From Nocardia alba NBRC 108234 (GTDB lineage Bacteria > Actinomycetota > Actinomycetes > Mycobacteriales > Mycobacteriaceae): DNA of 64,000 nucleotides. The notes under the pieces were generated by a model. That model was given only the letters and a program-made list of their open reading frames with translations, was not told where the DNA came from and searched no databases. The DNA lies in the NCBI RefSeq assembly GCF_001612665.1, contig NZ_BDAX01000033.1:1-64000 (forward strand). Direction: 5' to 3'. A program made the position numbers and the translations under genes. Numbering within the stretch: the stretch's first letter is position 1; each line of letters starts with the position of its first letter. Below, piece by piece: positions 8,010 to 16,517 of the stretch.

Positions 8010-8789
8010 ATGATGGAAACTCGTGTAGCGCTTGTGACAGGCGCAAGCAGCGGTATCGGCCTCGCCACCGTCAGGCGCCTGTCGGCGGCAGGGCTGTCGG
8101 TGTTCGGCGCCGCCCGGTCCGACGACAGACTGCGGGATGCGTTGTCACCCCTGGTGGCGGGCGGCGCCCGCATCGGTTGGAAAGCAACCGATGTGACGAA
8201 GACCGACGAGATCCACGATCTGGTCGATGCGGTGCTCGATCGTTTCGGTCGCATCGACGTCCTGGTCAACAATGCCGGGCGCAGCGGCGGCGGCGAGATC
8301 GGCGCACTGCCCGACCAATTATGGGACGAAGTGCTGGCCACCAATTTGACCAGTGTGTTCTACCTGACGCGGGAAGTTCTAGGCCGCAAGGAGATGGTGG
8401 GTCGGGGGTGGGGCCGCATCGTGAATGTCGCGTCGACGGCGGGAAAGCAGGGTGTGGTGTTCGCCTCGCCCTACTGCGCGTCCAAACACGGTGTGCTCGG
8501 GCTGACGCGTGCGGTGGCGCTGGAGGTGGTCCGGTCCGGGATAACGGTGAACGCTGTATGCCCCGGTTACGTGGAAACCCCCCTGGCCGTGCGCGTACGG
8601 CAAGGGTACGCCGATCACTGGGGACGATCGGAGCAGGAAGTGCTCGACGAATTCGTCGGCAAGGTCCCACTCGGCCGCTACTCCACTGCCGATGAGGTTG
8701 CGTCGATGATCGAGTATGTGGCGAGCGACGCCGCCGCCAGCGTGACCGGCCAGGCGCTCAACGTCTGTGGCGGCCTCGGCCGTTACTGA
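8010..8789 (+). CDS. Polyketide ketoreductase, ActIII-like (C-9 KR)
   Basis: Short-chain dehydrogenase with TGASSGIG (NADPH binding), NNAGRSGGG, and the catalytic YCASK (YxxxK). It matches the actinorhodin ketoreductase ActIII across its length, including KQGVV, ITVNAVCPGYVETP and the C-terminal ALNVCGGLG. ActIII reduces the C-9 carbonyl of the nascent poly-beta-ketone before the first ring closes, so this predicts a reduced aromatic polyketide. The run TTG-ATG-ATG leaves the exact start open between 8007 and 8013; TGGAG sits just upstream. Single-gene transcript, followed by a hairpin at 8807. Confidence 0.9.
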   Translation: MMETRVALVTGASSGIGLATVRRLSAAGLSVFGAARSDDRLRDALSPLVAGGARIGWKATDVTKTDEIHDLVDAVLDRFGRIDVLVNNAGRSGGGEIGALPDQLWDEVLATNLTSVFYLTREVLGRKEMVGRGWGRIVNVASTAGKQGVVFASPYCASKHGVLGLTRAVALEVVRSGITVNAVCPGYVETPLAVRVRQGYADHWGRSEQEVLDEFVGKVPLGRYSTADEVASMIEYVASDAAASVTGQALNVCGGLGRY

Positions 8790-8806
8790 GTCGCGTTGCG
8801 GCCGAG

Positions 8807-8845
8807 GGCGTCCCCTGGTCGTCCGGGTGCCGCGCGGGGGACGCC
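8807..8845 (+). terminator. Stem-loop after the ketoreductase gene
   Basis: GGCGTCCCC at 8807-8815 and GGGGACGCC at 8837-8845 form a perfect 9-bp stem with a long GC-rich loop, 18 bases after the stop. There is no U-tract, as is common in actinomycetes. Confidence 0.45.
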
Positions 8846-9001
8846 GACTCCGATTTTCGGACCGGTCGCTTCTAACCATGTTGTGCTAGAGAGAGTTAGG
8901 GGTATCGAGTCCCTGGTTCTACAGCGGTCAACCGGGCGGTTCGACGAAGCAGCTTGCACAGGCACCAGATTCGTAACGAACGACGTATCGCGAGGAACCC
9001 G

Positions 9002-9811
9002 ATGACGACCGCTCTGTTGACCTCACCGCGTATCGACCTACTCGGCAATATGATGGCCACCCTGAACAACCACTCGATCCTGCCGACCGCGGCCAAGCCA
9101 CGGCAGATGCTCGCCCTGCTCGCGCTGCGTCCGTGTCAGGTGGTGTCGGTCGAGTTACTGGTCGAAGAGGTCTGGGGAGACAATCAGCCCAGCCGCGTCC
9201 GCACGGCCACGCAGACCTACATCATGCAGATCCGCAGACTCCTCTCGGCTGCGCCCTTCGATTCCACCGAGGACGCCAAACAGCTGCTGATCACTCGCCA
9301 CAATGGATATACGCTCGATTTCGATCCAGAACAGAGCGACGCCTGGCGATTCGTCGAGGCCACCCGCGCCGGATTCGTTGCACTCGACCAACGCGACTAC
9401 GAGACCGCTTCGGTCAAGCTGGAGGAAGCTATTCAGATGTGGCGCGGTCCGGCGCTCGTCGACGTCGATACCGGCACGGTGCTGCGGCTCGAGGTCGAAC
9501 GGCTCAACGAATACCATCGGTGTGCCCAGGAAGCCTGGGTAGAGGCCGAACTCAATCTCAAACGGTACAGAACCGCGCTGAGCGAGTTGGTCGCCCTGCG
9601 CGCTGCCGATCCGCTCAACGAGCGACTGTGCGGTCTGCAGATGGCTGCACTCTACGATTCAGGGCGAACTCCCGAGGCTCTGAACGCATTCCGTGACCTG
9701 AGCAGATCGCTGCGTGCCGAATTGGGAGTCACCCCTTCGCGAAAGCTCGTCCAATTGCACGAATCCATCCTGCGCGGCGATTTTCTGGAGGGATTACCGA
9801 GCCGTCCGTGA
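9002..9811 (+). CDS. SARP-family pathway activator 1 (269 aa)
   Basis: Streptomyces antibiotic regulatory protein architecture: an N-terminal winged helix of the OmpR type (residues ~1-100, with LLALRPCQVVSVELLVEEVW and TYIMQIRRLL), then a bacterial transcriptional activation domain of TPR-like helices (~100-260, ending AELGVTPSRKLVQLHESIL). SARPs bind direct repeats upstream of biosynthetic operons and recruit RNA polymerase. ATG 9002 follows GAGGAACCCG. It lies between the ketoreductase and the large rightward operon, so it is a natural activator for both. The last codons lie inside a terminator stem. Confidence 0.9.
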   Translation: MTTALLTSPRIDLLGNMMATLNNHSILPTAAKPRQMLALLALRPCQVVSVELLVEEVWGDNQPSRVRTATQTYIMQIRRLLSAAPFDSTEDAKQLLITRHNGYTLDFDPEQSDAWRFVEATRAGFVALDQRDYETASVKLEEAIQMWRGPALVDVDTGTVLRLEVERLNEYHRCAQEAWVEAELNLKRYRTALSELVALRAADPLNERLCGLQMAALYDSGRTPEALNAFRDLSRSLRAELGVTPSRKLVQLHESILRGDFLEGLPSRP

Positions 9812-9820
9812 CTCGGTAAT
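9793..9820 (+). terminator. Terminator overlapping the SARP 1 stop codon
   Basis: ATTACCGAG at 9793-9801 and CTCGGTAAT at 9812-9820 make a perfect 9-bp stem with the stop codon TGA in the loop. Confidence 0.55.
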
Positions 9821-10321
9821 CTGCTCGGTTCCGCGCGAACTCTGACCGCGCAGTACCGCATACGCGATCGAGGACCGTCCCGCATCGTTCACGGTAACTC
9901 CGGCATCCGGCCCGCGAACGAATACGAACGCCCCACCCGCCCGGCCTCGTACGCACCTTCCCGGCTCCGTCCCGGCAGCACGTATGAGGGCCGCGCATAC
10001 GCGCCGCCGTCACAACATCGGTAGACCATTTCCGGCTCCCGAGGCCGGCCGTTCCGGTCTCCACAGCCCCGAGTCAGTCGACCGCGCGCGAGTTCGCTGC
10101 CTTTGACGGGACCCCGGTAGTCGGTCCACCTGATCTGGACCAATCTCATGGGGTCAGGTCACCTTTCCAGTCTCAGCGCGCCATTTCCGCGCCTGGCTCA
10201 CCCTGCCTAGCTCCAACCTCCCGGGTTTCGCTGCCAAATAGCGCCTCCATCAATCTTCGAGCACGCCCCACCAGTGTTGACCCCGTCGAATCCACCGCCC
10301 GCAACCCGCCCGGGAGGCAGT
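9821..10321 (+). promoter_or_regulatory. Upstream region of the large rightward operon
   Basis: About 500 bases without a believable gene; leftward open frames here are Arg-rich and lack ribosome binding sites. It should hold the promoter for the azoR-to-rfbB operon. The only element I can name is the GGGAGG ribosome binding site at 10311-10316 just before the ATG at 10322. Scattered TCGA cores (10257, 10286) and CATACG repeats are present, but none forms a clean SARP array. Confidence 0.45.
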
Positions 10322-10999
10322 ATGACCACCCTTCTACGCGTCGATGCGTCAGCATCGCCGGTGTCGGTTTCGCGGCGTGTCGCCGCTGCCTTCACCGAAG
10401 CTCTCGAAGCACATATGCCTCGCCTGACCATCCTGAATCGCGATCTGGCGGGCACCCCGATACCCCACCTGACCTGGGACGCGGTATCGGTGCTGACCGG
10501 TATGAACAACGACAGCGACACCGCCGGAGAAGCCGAGGCACGGGCATTACAGGACACGCTCTCCAGTGAACTCCTCGATGCCGATCTGTTGGTGTTGAGC
10601 GCCCCTATGTACAACTGGGCGATTCCGTCGAACCTGAAAGCCTGGATCGATCGCGTTCTGGTTCTGGGGCGCACACTGCCGAGAGATCCGCTGAACAAGC
10701 CACTCGGCGGCAGGCACGCCGTGGTCGCCCTGGCGTACGGCGGCCCGGGAAAACTCGTCGACGGCGACGCTACGTTCGAGTTCTGCGAGTCCTACCTGAA
10801 AACGCTGCTGGGGACCGTGCTCGGCTATCGGGTCGAGACCATCGTTGTTCGCAACACCTTGAGTACCGCGCGTTCGGACACCCCCGAGACCAGGGCCGCG
10901 TGGAATAGCGCGCTCGCCGAGGCGGAGACCGCCGCCCGAACCCATGCCCACAGCCTCGCCGAACGCCTGCTCACCGGTGCGGGCCCCGCTGTCAGGTGA
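10322..10999 (+). CDS. FMN-dependent NAD(P)H oxidoreductase, AzoR-like (225 aa)
   Basis: Flavodoxin-fold protein with the AzoR hallmarks: VDASASPVSVSRR (phosphate binding for FMN) and PMYNWAIPSNLKAWIDR. Such enzymes reduce quinones or azo compounds with NADH through FMN. In an aromatic polyketide cluster it could keep a quinone reduced, act on an anthraquinone-like intermediate, or supply reduced flavin to the flavin-dependent oxygenase at 44406. ATG 10322 has a strong GGGAGGCAGT in front. It is the first gene of the rightward operon and lies 13 bases before the crotonyl-CoA reductase gene. Confidence 0.8.
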   Translation: MTTLLRVDASASPVSVSRRVAAAFTEALEAHMPRLTILNRDLAGTPIPHLTWDAVSVLTGMNNDSDTAGEAEARALQDTLSSELLDADLLVLSAPMYNWAIPSNLKAWIDRVLVLGRTLPRDPLNKPLGGRHAVVALAYGGPGKLVDGDATFEFCESYLKTLLGTVLGYRVETIVVRNTLSTARSDTPETRAAWNSALAEAETAARTHAHSLAERLLTGAGPAVR

Positions 11000-11012
11000 A
11001 AGGAACAAGACC

Positions 11013-12440
11013 GTGAAGGACATTCTGGACAGGATCCTGAACGGGGAGGCGACGGATCTGGCCGGTGTCTCGATTCCCGACAGCTACCGGGCCGTCACCG
11101 TGCACGCCGACGAGCAACACATATTCGACGGTCTGCCGCACCGCGAGCGCGATCCCGGGCTGGCACTGCATCTCGACGAGGTTCCCACTCCTGTCGTGGG
11201 ACCAGGTGAGGCGCTGGTGGCGGTTATGGCCAGTGCCGTCAATTACAACACGGTGTGGTCGTCGATCTTCGCGCCGGTCAGCACATTCCGGTTTCTGAAC
11301 AAGTTGGGCAAGACCGGCCCGGCGGGAGCCCGGCACGATCTGCCCATGCACGTGCTCGGCTCCGATATGTCCGGTGTCGTGCTCAATGTCGGTCCCGGCG
11401 TGAGCAAGTGGAAGCCGGGCGATCGAGTGGTGGCGCACTGTCTGAATGTCGACCTGCAGTCCCCGGACGGCCACGACGACACCATGCTGGACACCGACCA
11501 GCGCATTTGGGGCTACGAGACGAACTTCGGGGGGATGGCACACCTGGCACTCGTGCGGTCCAACCAGCTCATGCCCAAGCCCGCTCACCTCACATGGGAG
11601 GAGGCCGCCTGTAGCGGCTTGGTCAACTCGACCGCCTACCGACAACTCGTCTCCCAGCACGGCGGGGCGATGAAACAAGGTGACATCGTGCTGATTTGGG
11701 GCGCCACCGGCGGCCTGGGCTCCTATGCCGTCCAGTACGCCCTCAACGGCGGCGCCGTGCCGATCGCGGTGGTCTCGAGCCCTGAACGTGCCGAGCAGGC
11801 GCGTAGACAAGGGGTCGAACTGGTCATCGACCGCAAGGCCGAGGACTACCGCTTCTGGCGTGAGGGTGAGCCCGACGAACGGGAATGGCGCCGATTCGGC
11901 TCCCATATCCGCGATCTCACCGGCGGTGAGGATCCCGACATCGTCTTCGAGCATCCGGGTCGGGACACCTTCGGAGCCTCTGTCTATGTCGCTCGGCGCG
12001 GCGGAAAGATCGTCACCTGCGCGTCGACATCGGGGTTCCGGCACGAATTCGACAATCGCTACCTGTGGATGAACCTCAAATCCATCATCGGCACCCATTT
12101 CGCGAACTACCGGGAAGCCTGGCAGGCCAACCGGCTCATCGACCGGGGCAACATCCACCCCACCCTGTCCCGCACCTACGACATGGACCGGTCGGCCGAC
12201 GCCGTCACCGCCGTACACCGCGGCAGCCACATGGGCAAAGTCGGTGTGCTCTGCCTCGCACCGACCCGCGGGCTCGGGGTCACCGATCCGGTCAAGCGGG
12301 CCCGCCACCTCGACCGCATCAACTCCTACACGATACCGAGGAGCGACGACCATGACCTCCGCACCGACAACCACTCCGATCTCTTCGGACCGATACACCT
12401 CGCTGGTGCAGTTCCTGACGCGACACATGCAACTCCTTGA
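11013..12440 (+). CDS. ccr: Crotonyl-CoA carboxylase/reductase
   Basis: Medium-chain reductase family enzyme that reductively carboxylates crotonyl-CoA to ethylmalonyl-CoA with NADPH and CO2. Diagnostic parts: NYNTVW (Asn of the CO2 pocket), HVLGSDMSGVVL, WGYETNFGGMAHLAL (Phe of the pocket), ATGGLGSYAVQYAL (NADPH), and IGTHFANYREAW (His of the pocket). GTG 11013 follows AAAGGAACAAGACC. At 475 residues it is longer than usual (~450). After GLGVTDPVKRARHLDRINSY, where family members normally end, about 40 extra residues overlap the next gene by 89 bp, as if the original stop was lost. It should supply ethylmalonyl-CoA to the KSQ loading module, whose AT motif fits that substrate. Confidence 0.93.
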   Translation: MKDILDRILNGEATDLAGVSIPDSYRAVTVHADEQHIFDGLPHRERDPGLALHLDEVPTPVVGPGEALVAVMASAVNYNTVWSSIFAPVSTFRFLNKLGKTGPAGARHDLPMHVLGSDMSGVVLNVGPGVSKWKPGDRVVAHCLNVDLQSPDGHDDTMLDTDQRIWGYETNFGGMAHLALVRSNQLMPKPAHLTWEEAACSGLVNSTAYRQLVSQHGGAMKQGDIVLIWGATGGLGSYAVQYALNGGAVPIAVVSSPERAEQARRQGVELVIDRKAEDYRFWREGEPDEREWRRFGSHIRDLTGGEDPDIVFEHPGRDTFGASVYVARRGGKIVTCASTSGFRHEFDNRYLWMNLKSIIGTHFANYREAWQANRLIDRGNIHPTLSRTYDMDRSADAVTAVHRGSHMGKVGVLCLAPTRGLGVTDPVKRARHLDRINSYTIPRSDDHDLRTDNHSDLFGPIHLAGAVPDATHATP

Positions 12441-12789
12441 CGCAGGCCGTTTCGAGGAGTGGGCCGCCGGATTCACCGAAGACGGCGTCTTCGCCACCGA
12501 GGCGGTTCCCGAACCCGCTGTCGGGCGCGACCAGCTCGCCAGCGGTTCGCGCCGTGCGCACGCAGATCTGACCGCGCAGGGCATCCAGCGTCATCACTGG
12601 CTCGGCATGGTCGTCGCCGAAGACGTCGGCGGCAACCGGGTGCGGGCGCGCAGCTACGCGCTGACGCTGACCGGCACGGGCGACGGCACCGCCGAACTGC
12701 GGTTCTTCAATCTGTGTCGAGACACTCTGCACTACGACCCGGTCGACGATTCCTGGCTGATCCGGGAACGTCGCGTCACCCGACAGTAG
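12352..12789 (+). CDS. SnoaL_4/NTF2-like protein, possible cyclase or isomerase (145 aa)
   Basis: Small cone-shaped NTF2/SnoaL superfamily fold: an N-terminal helix with YTSLVQFLTRHMQLLDAGRF, then FTEDGVF, a central helix and a C-terminal sheet ending DDSWLIRERRVTRQ. Members catalyse ring closure (SnoaL), isomerisation, or act as oxygenase small subunits. The sequence looks closer to the ring-hydroxylating-beta/SnoaL_4 branch than to true aldol cyclases, so the reaction is open. ATG 12352 is preferred because GAGGAGCGACGACC lies upstream. The start lies within the extended 3' end of ccr, and the P450 gene follows after 11 bases. Confidence 0.7.
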   Translation: MTSAPTTTPISSDRYTSLVQFLTRHMQLLDAGRFEEWAAGFTEDGVFATEAVPEPAVGRDQLASGSRRAHADLTAQGIQRHHWLGMVVAEDVGGNRVRARSYALTLTGTGDGTAELRFFNLCRDTLHYDPVDDSWLIRERRVTRQ

Positions 12790-12800
12790 GGAGTCATCCG

Positions 12801-13985
12801 ATGAGTCAGGACACTTTCCCGTTCGCACGCCGTTGCCCCTATGACATTCCCGACGAATACCGGCGACTCCAGCAGGCAGGTGCAGTCGAACAGGTCGACG
12901 TGGCCCACGGCGGCAAGGCATGGATCCTCACCTCCTTCGAAGACGTGCGATTCGCCCTCCACGACACCAGCATGAGCATGGATCGAACCCACCCCAATTA
13001 TCCTTCGCCACTGCCGATCCCGCCTGCCTTCCGCACCAACGCGTCCCTGCTGGGAATGGATCCGCCCGAGCACACCAACTACCGCGGAATGGTCAAGGCG
13101 GAGTTCACTTTGCGCAGGGTCCGGGCCATGACCCCGAGGATCGAAGAACTCGTCGACGAACACATCGACCGTTTCCTAGACCGAGCCGACCGCACCGGCG
13201 ATGTGATGGAAGATCTCGCACTACCGTTGACCCTGGCCGTTATCGGCGAGCTGCTGGCCATACCGCCCGAAGACCTGCCTACCCTGCACCACAACACGCG
13301 CCGCATGTTCGACCGTGCGGTCACCCAGGACGAACGTGTAGCTGCGATCACGTTCCTTGAGGAGTACTTTAAGGATTTCGTCGCCTCGAAGTTCGTCGCC
13401 GAGAGTGACGACATGATCAGCCGGATCATCGCCCGCAACCCCGGCCGCACCGTCACCGAAATGATTCATTTAACGCGACTTCTGCTCAACGGCGGACACG
13501 ACAGCACTGCCAGCATGATCGGCCTCGGCCTGGTGGTGCTGCTCGGCGATCGGGACACCTTCCTCGCGCTGCCCACCGATCCCAGACTCCTCGACAGCGC
13601 CGTCGAAGAGCTTCTGCGGCTGTTGTCGGTGACCGACCTGGCGACTCCGCGGGTCGCCGCAGAGGACGTCACGATCGGGGGCGAACGGATCCGGCGCGGC
13701 GACGGCGTCTACCCGTCGACCGCCGCCGCGAACCGGGACCCGGCCGTATTCCCCGACCCGGACAGATTCGACCCACGTCGCCAAGACACCGACCGTCACG
13801 TGGCGTTCGGGTTCGGACGTCACCTGTGTCTCGGCGCCGATCTGGCCCGCGTCGAACTCCGGCTGGTATTCGGCAAGCTCGCCGAGCGGGCCCCAGCGCT
13901 AGCGCTGACCGTCCCAGAGGGTGAGATCCCCTACATGGACGGCGGTTTCGTCTATCGTGCCGCGAAAGTGCCTGTCCGTTGGTAG
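12801..13985 (+). CDS. Cytochrome P450 (394 aa)
   Basis: Bacterial class I P450 with every core motif: the I-helix LNGGHDSTAS (oxygen activation, HD-S-T in place of the more common GxDT), the ExxR pair in VEELLRLLS, and the heme-ligand loop FGFGRHLCLGADLAR with its Cys. Soluble, no membrane anchor, so it needs external ferredoxin and reductase, not seen in the window. It hydroxylates or epoxidises the polyketide; epoxide formation would fit the resistance genes. ATG at 12801 has GGGAGTCATCCG before it. Confidence 0.93.
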   Translation: MSQDTFPFARRCPYDIPDEYRRLQQAGAVEQVDVAHGGKAWILTSFEDVRFALHDTSMSMDRTHPNYPSPLPIPPAFRTNASLLGMDPPEHTNYRGMVKAEFTLRRVRAMTPRIEELVDEHIDRFLDRADRTGDVMEDLALPLTLAVIGELLAIPPEDLPTLHHNTRRMFDRAVTQDERVAAITFLEEYFKDFVASKFVAESDDMISRIIARNPGRTVTEMIHLTRLLLNGGHDSTASMIGLGLVVLLGDRDTFLALPTDPRLLDSAVEELLRLLSVTDLATPRVAAEDVTIGGERIRRGDGVYPSTAAANRDPAVFPDPDRFDPRRQDTDRHVAFGFGRHLCLGADLARVELRLVFGKLAERAPALALTVPEGEIPYMDGGFVYRAAKVPVRW

Positions 13986-14087
13986 AAGTCGCGTCACTGA
14001 CGTCGCTCGTGCTCCAGGCCCATTCGAGCGGCCGCTTATCTACCGAGAACTCATCGGACGAGAACGAACTACCAGGGGGTAGACGGT

Positions 14088-15293
14088 TTGACAGAGAACA
14101 CGCTCACCCATCGGATCCGGGTCGACGCGCCCCCGGCGCAGGTGTACACGCTCATCGCCGATGTCGGGCGATGGCCACTGCTGCTCACACCGACCGTGCA
14201 CGCCGAACAATTGCACCGGCACGACGACGAAGAGTTGATCCAGCTGTGGGCCACCGCCAACGGCGGACTCACCACCTGGCAGTCCCGCCGTGTCCTGACC
14301 CCACAGACCCACACCATCGAGTTCGCACAGGTGAAATTCACCGCCCCAGTCGCGAGTATGCGCGGACGCTGGGACATCACCGCCGCCGGACCCCACGCCT
14401 CGCAGGTCACCTTGCATCACACGTTCTCGGCGGTCGACGACGACCCCGCCGCAGTGGCGTTGATCGGCGCCGCCGTCAACCACAACAGCACCCAGGAACT
14501 GGCCCGCATCAAACAGGCCGCCGAACATGCCGGCACCGGACTCGCAGTGTCCTTCGACGACTCCGTCGAATTCACCGGATCACTGGAACGAGCCTACGAA
14601 TTCATTCACCGATCCGACGCGTGGCCCGACCGTCTCCCGCACGTCGGTGACGTCGACCTAACCGAATACGGCCCAGACCTGCAGACCATGACCATGACCA
14701 CAATCGCGGCCGACGGAAGCGAACACCGCACGACATCGGGTCGGGTGTGCCGACCCGCCGCCCGCATCTTTTACAAGCAGTACGAACTTCCCCCGGTGAT
14801 GCTCGCCCACACCGGCCGCTGGATTTTCGAGCAGATCGACCCGGCGACGGTGAAGGTCACCTCACACCACGACGTCATCGTCGATATGACCGTCGCCCGC
14901 AGTATCTACGGCGTCGGGCTCTCCGACGCCGATGCGGCCCGTATGGTCCGCGACACCCTCGGCGGCAACAGCCGCATCACTCTCTCCGCCACCCGTGACT
15001 GGGCGGCGAACCGGAAAGGAACATCAGCCGTGCCGAACCTCACTGTGACCGAAGACGACCTGAAGACCTGCCTACAGCAGGCTGTCGGCGGCGACGACGA
15101 CATCGATATCGACACCGCCGATCTCGATACAGACCTTGTCGAACTCGGCATCGATTCCCTGGCAAAAATCGATGCGCTCGGCCGCCTTGAGAGACAGTTC
15201 GGATTCAGGTTCCCCGAGGGCAGCGCCGATGTCATCGACACCATCCGGAACTTCCTGACCGTAGCCAACGAACAGCTCGCCGGTCAGTCGTGA
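14088..15293 (+). CDS. Didomain aromatase/cyclase fused in frame to an acyl carrier protein (401 aa)
   Basis: Residues ~1-314 are a duplicated SRPBCC (START-like) aromatase/cyclase: repeat 1 begins THRIRVDAPPAQVYTLIADV and repeat 2 begins DDSVEFTGSLERAYEFIHRS, the layout of actinorhodin- and angucycline-type ARO/CYC proteins that aromatise the first ring after C-9 reduction. Residues ~315-401 are a type II PKS ACP, with the phosphopantetheine Ser in ELGIDSLAKID. No stop separates them. At the junction lies GGAAAGGA plus a GTG at 15030 that would give a free 87-residue ACP, the normal size. So the ACP may be made both fused and free. Start TTG 14088 follows AGGGGG. The stop overlaps the next start (GTGA). 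It is the only discrete type II ACP in the window. Confidence 0.9.
   Translation: MTENTLTHRIRVDAPPAQVYTLIADVGRWPLLLTPTVHAEQLHRHDDEELIQLWATANGGLTTWQSRRVLTPQTHTIEFAQVKFTAPVASMRGRWDITAAGPHASQVTLHHTFSAVDDDPAAVALIGAAVNHNSTQELARIKQAAEHAGTGLAVSFDDSVEFTGSLERAYEFIHRSDAWPDRLPHVGDVDLTEYGPDLQTMTMTTIAADGSEHRTTSGRVCRPAARIFYKQYELPPVMLAHTGRWIFEQIDPATVKVTSHHDVIVDMTVARSIYGVGLSDADAARMVRDTLGGNSRITLSATRDWAANRKGTSAVPNLTVTEDDLKTCLQQAVGGDDDIDIDTADLDTDLVELGIDSLAKIDALGRLERQFGFRFPEGSADVIDTIRNFLTVANEQLAGQS
15013..15032 (+). promoter_or_regulatory. Internal ribosome binding site and GTG start for a free ACP
   Basis: GGAAAGGA at 15013-15020, then a 9-base spacer and GTG at 15030-15032, in frame with the upstream aromatase. 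Translation from here yields VPNLTVTEDDLKTCLQQAVG and so on, 87 residues with the pantetheine Ser at position 43, as expected for a stand-alone type II ACP. Confidence 0.6.
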
Positions 15294-16462
15294 CCGTGAC
15301 CACGGCCGTCGACCTGCCATCGAGGTTCGTTCGGTTCGCCATCGAAAATCTGGCGGGTAGTGCGACAGAACTCGACCAGGCCGCCGAGCATCCACTGCCG
15401 CAGTCGCAGCGGTTCGCCGAAGTCGGGTTGGCGAACTGGTGGCTGGCCGCCGAATTCGGCGGCCTCGGCATCGGCATGGAGTCCAGTGTGGACATCGTGT
15501 CCGAGATGGCCTATCACGACACCGGATTCACCTTCGGCTCGTTTCTGCCGATTCTCGGCACGACGATGATCGAGCGGTTCGCCCACCCCGACGTGGCTCG
15601 ACGGGTGTTGTCCCAGCTCGGAGTTGCCGGTCACTCCTGCGCGATCCTAGCCAGCGAACAGCAGGCCGGAAGTGACCTGACCCAGACGGCCACCACCTAT
15701 CGCGGCAGCGCCGACGGCGCCCGATTGACGCTGAACGGGCAGAAGTATTTCGCGACCAACGCCGACCGGGCGCTTTATCACGTCGTGCTGGCCCGCGACA
15801 TCGACGACGGGTCCGAGTACCGCATGATCGTCGTGCCGCGTGACACCCCCGGAGTTCGGATTCACCAACGCTGGTCGATGACCGGAGTGCGCGGCTCGGC
15901 CACCTACGAGGTTGCGCTCGAGAATGTCACCGTCCCGGTCGAGAACATGTTGCACGGCAACGGCATCCGAGTGCTCGAAGTCGGCCTCAACCTCAGCCGT
16001 ACCCTCATAGCCGCCTGCGGCATCGGAATCGCCCGCCGCATCCGCGACCTCAGCATGACCTACGCGCAGACCACCCTCGTCGGTGGGCGACCATTGCACC
16101 TCAACGACGTCTTCGCCGCCAAACTGGGACAAATGGAGGCGCATATCGAAACCATGCGGACCCAGTGCCTCGCGGCGGGCCGCGAGATAGACGAACTCCT
16201 CGCTCGTGGCGGGTCGGCGGATCCGCTACGTCAGGGCACGCTGCGCTCGGCGATGGTCGCCAAATTGTTCTGCGGCCAGATCACCTGGCAAGTCGCGAGC
16301 ATCGGATCGGAGATATTCGGCGGCGGCGGGTACACCCGCGACCACCCGATCGGCAAGCTCGTGCGAGACGCGCGCTATATCGGCGTCGTGGAAGGCGGCG
16401 AAGATGTCACCCGCGCACTGCTCTACGCCCGATATGTCAAACCCGCGTCGCGTCGCCGCTAG
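15290..16462 (+). CDS. Acyl-CoA dehydrogenase family enzyme 1 (390 aa)
   Basis: Flavoprotein with the acyl-CoA dehydrogenase fold: middle-domain motif LASEQQAGSDLTQTATTY, the beta-barrel stretch WSMTGVRGSATYEV, and the C-terminal helical domain EIFGGGGYTRDHPIGKLVRDAR and VVEGGEDVTRALL. The residue aligned with the usual catalytic Glu near the C-terminus appears to fall at VVEGGED, so desaturase activity is plausible. Substrate could be an acyl-ACP or acyl-CoA on the way to the starter (for example butyryl to crotonyl), or a late intermediate. GTG 15290 overlaps the aromatase-ACP stop by 4 bases, so the genes are coupled. Confidence 0.85.
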   Translation: MTVTTAVDLPSRFVRFAIENLAGSATELDQAAEHPLPQSQRFAEVGLANWWLAAEFGGLGIGMESSVDIVSEMAYHDTGFTFGSFLPILGTTMIERFAHPDVARRVLSQLGVAGHSCAILASEQQAGSDLTQTATTYRGSADGARLTLNGQKYFATNADRALYHVVLARDIDDGSEYRMIVVPRDTPGVRIHQRWSMTGVRGSATYEVALENVTVPVENMLHGNGIRVLEVGLNLSRTLIAACGIGIARRIRDLSMTYAQTTLVGGRPLHLNDVFAAKLGQMEAHIETMRTQCLAAGREIDELLARGGSADPLRQGTLRSAMVAKLFCGQITWQVASIGSEIFGGGGYTRDHPIGKLVRDARYIGVVEGGEDVTRALLYARYVKPASRRR

Positions 16463-16517
16463 GCAATCCTGCGGCACCTTCGTCGAGACCCCGATCCGCA
16501 TTGCAGAGGAGAACGCT

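Noticed and set aside
7787..8344. Upstream extension of the KASIII reading frame on the minus strand (about 186 further codons)
   Set aside because: It is antisense to the ActIII-like ketoreductase, has no KASIII similarity, and a good ribosome binding site supports GTG 7786.
10992..12584. Long leftward open frame opposite ccr
   Set aside because: It is the antisense shadow of a highly conserved gene in GC-rich DNA and shows no domain of its own.
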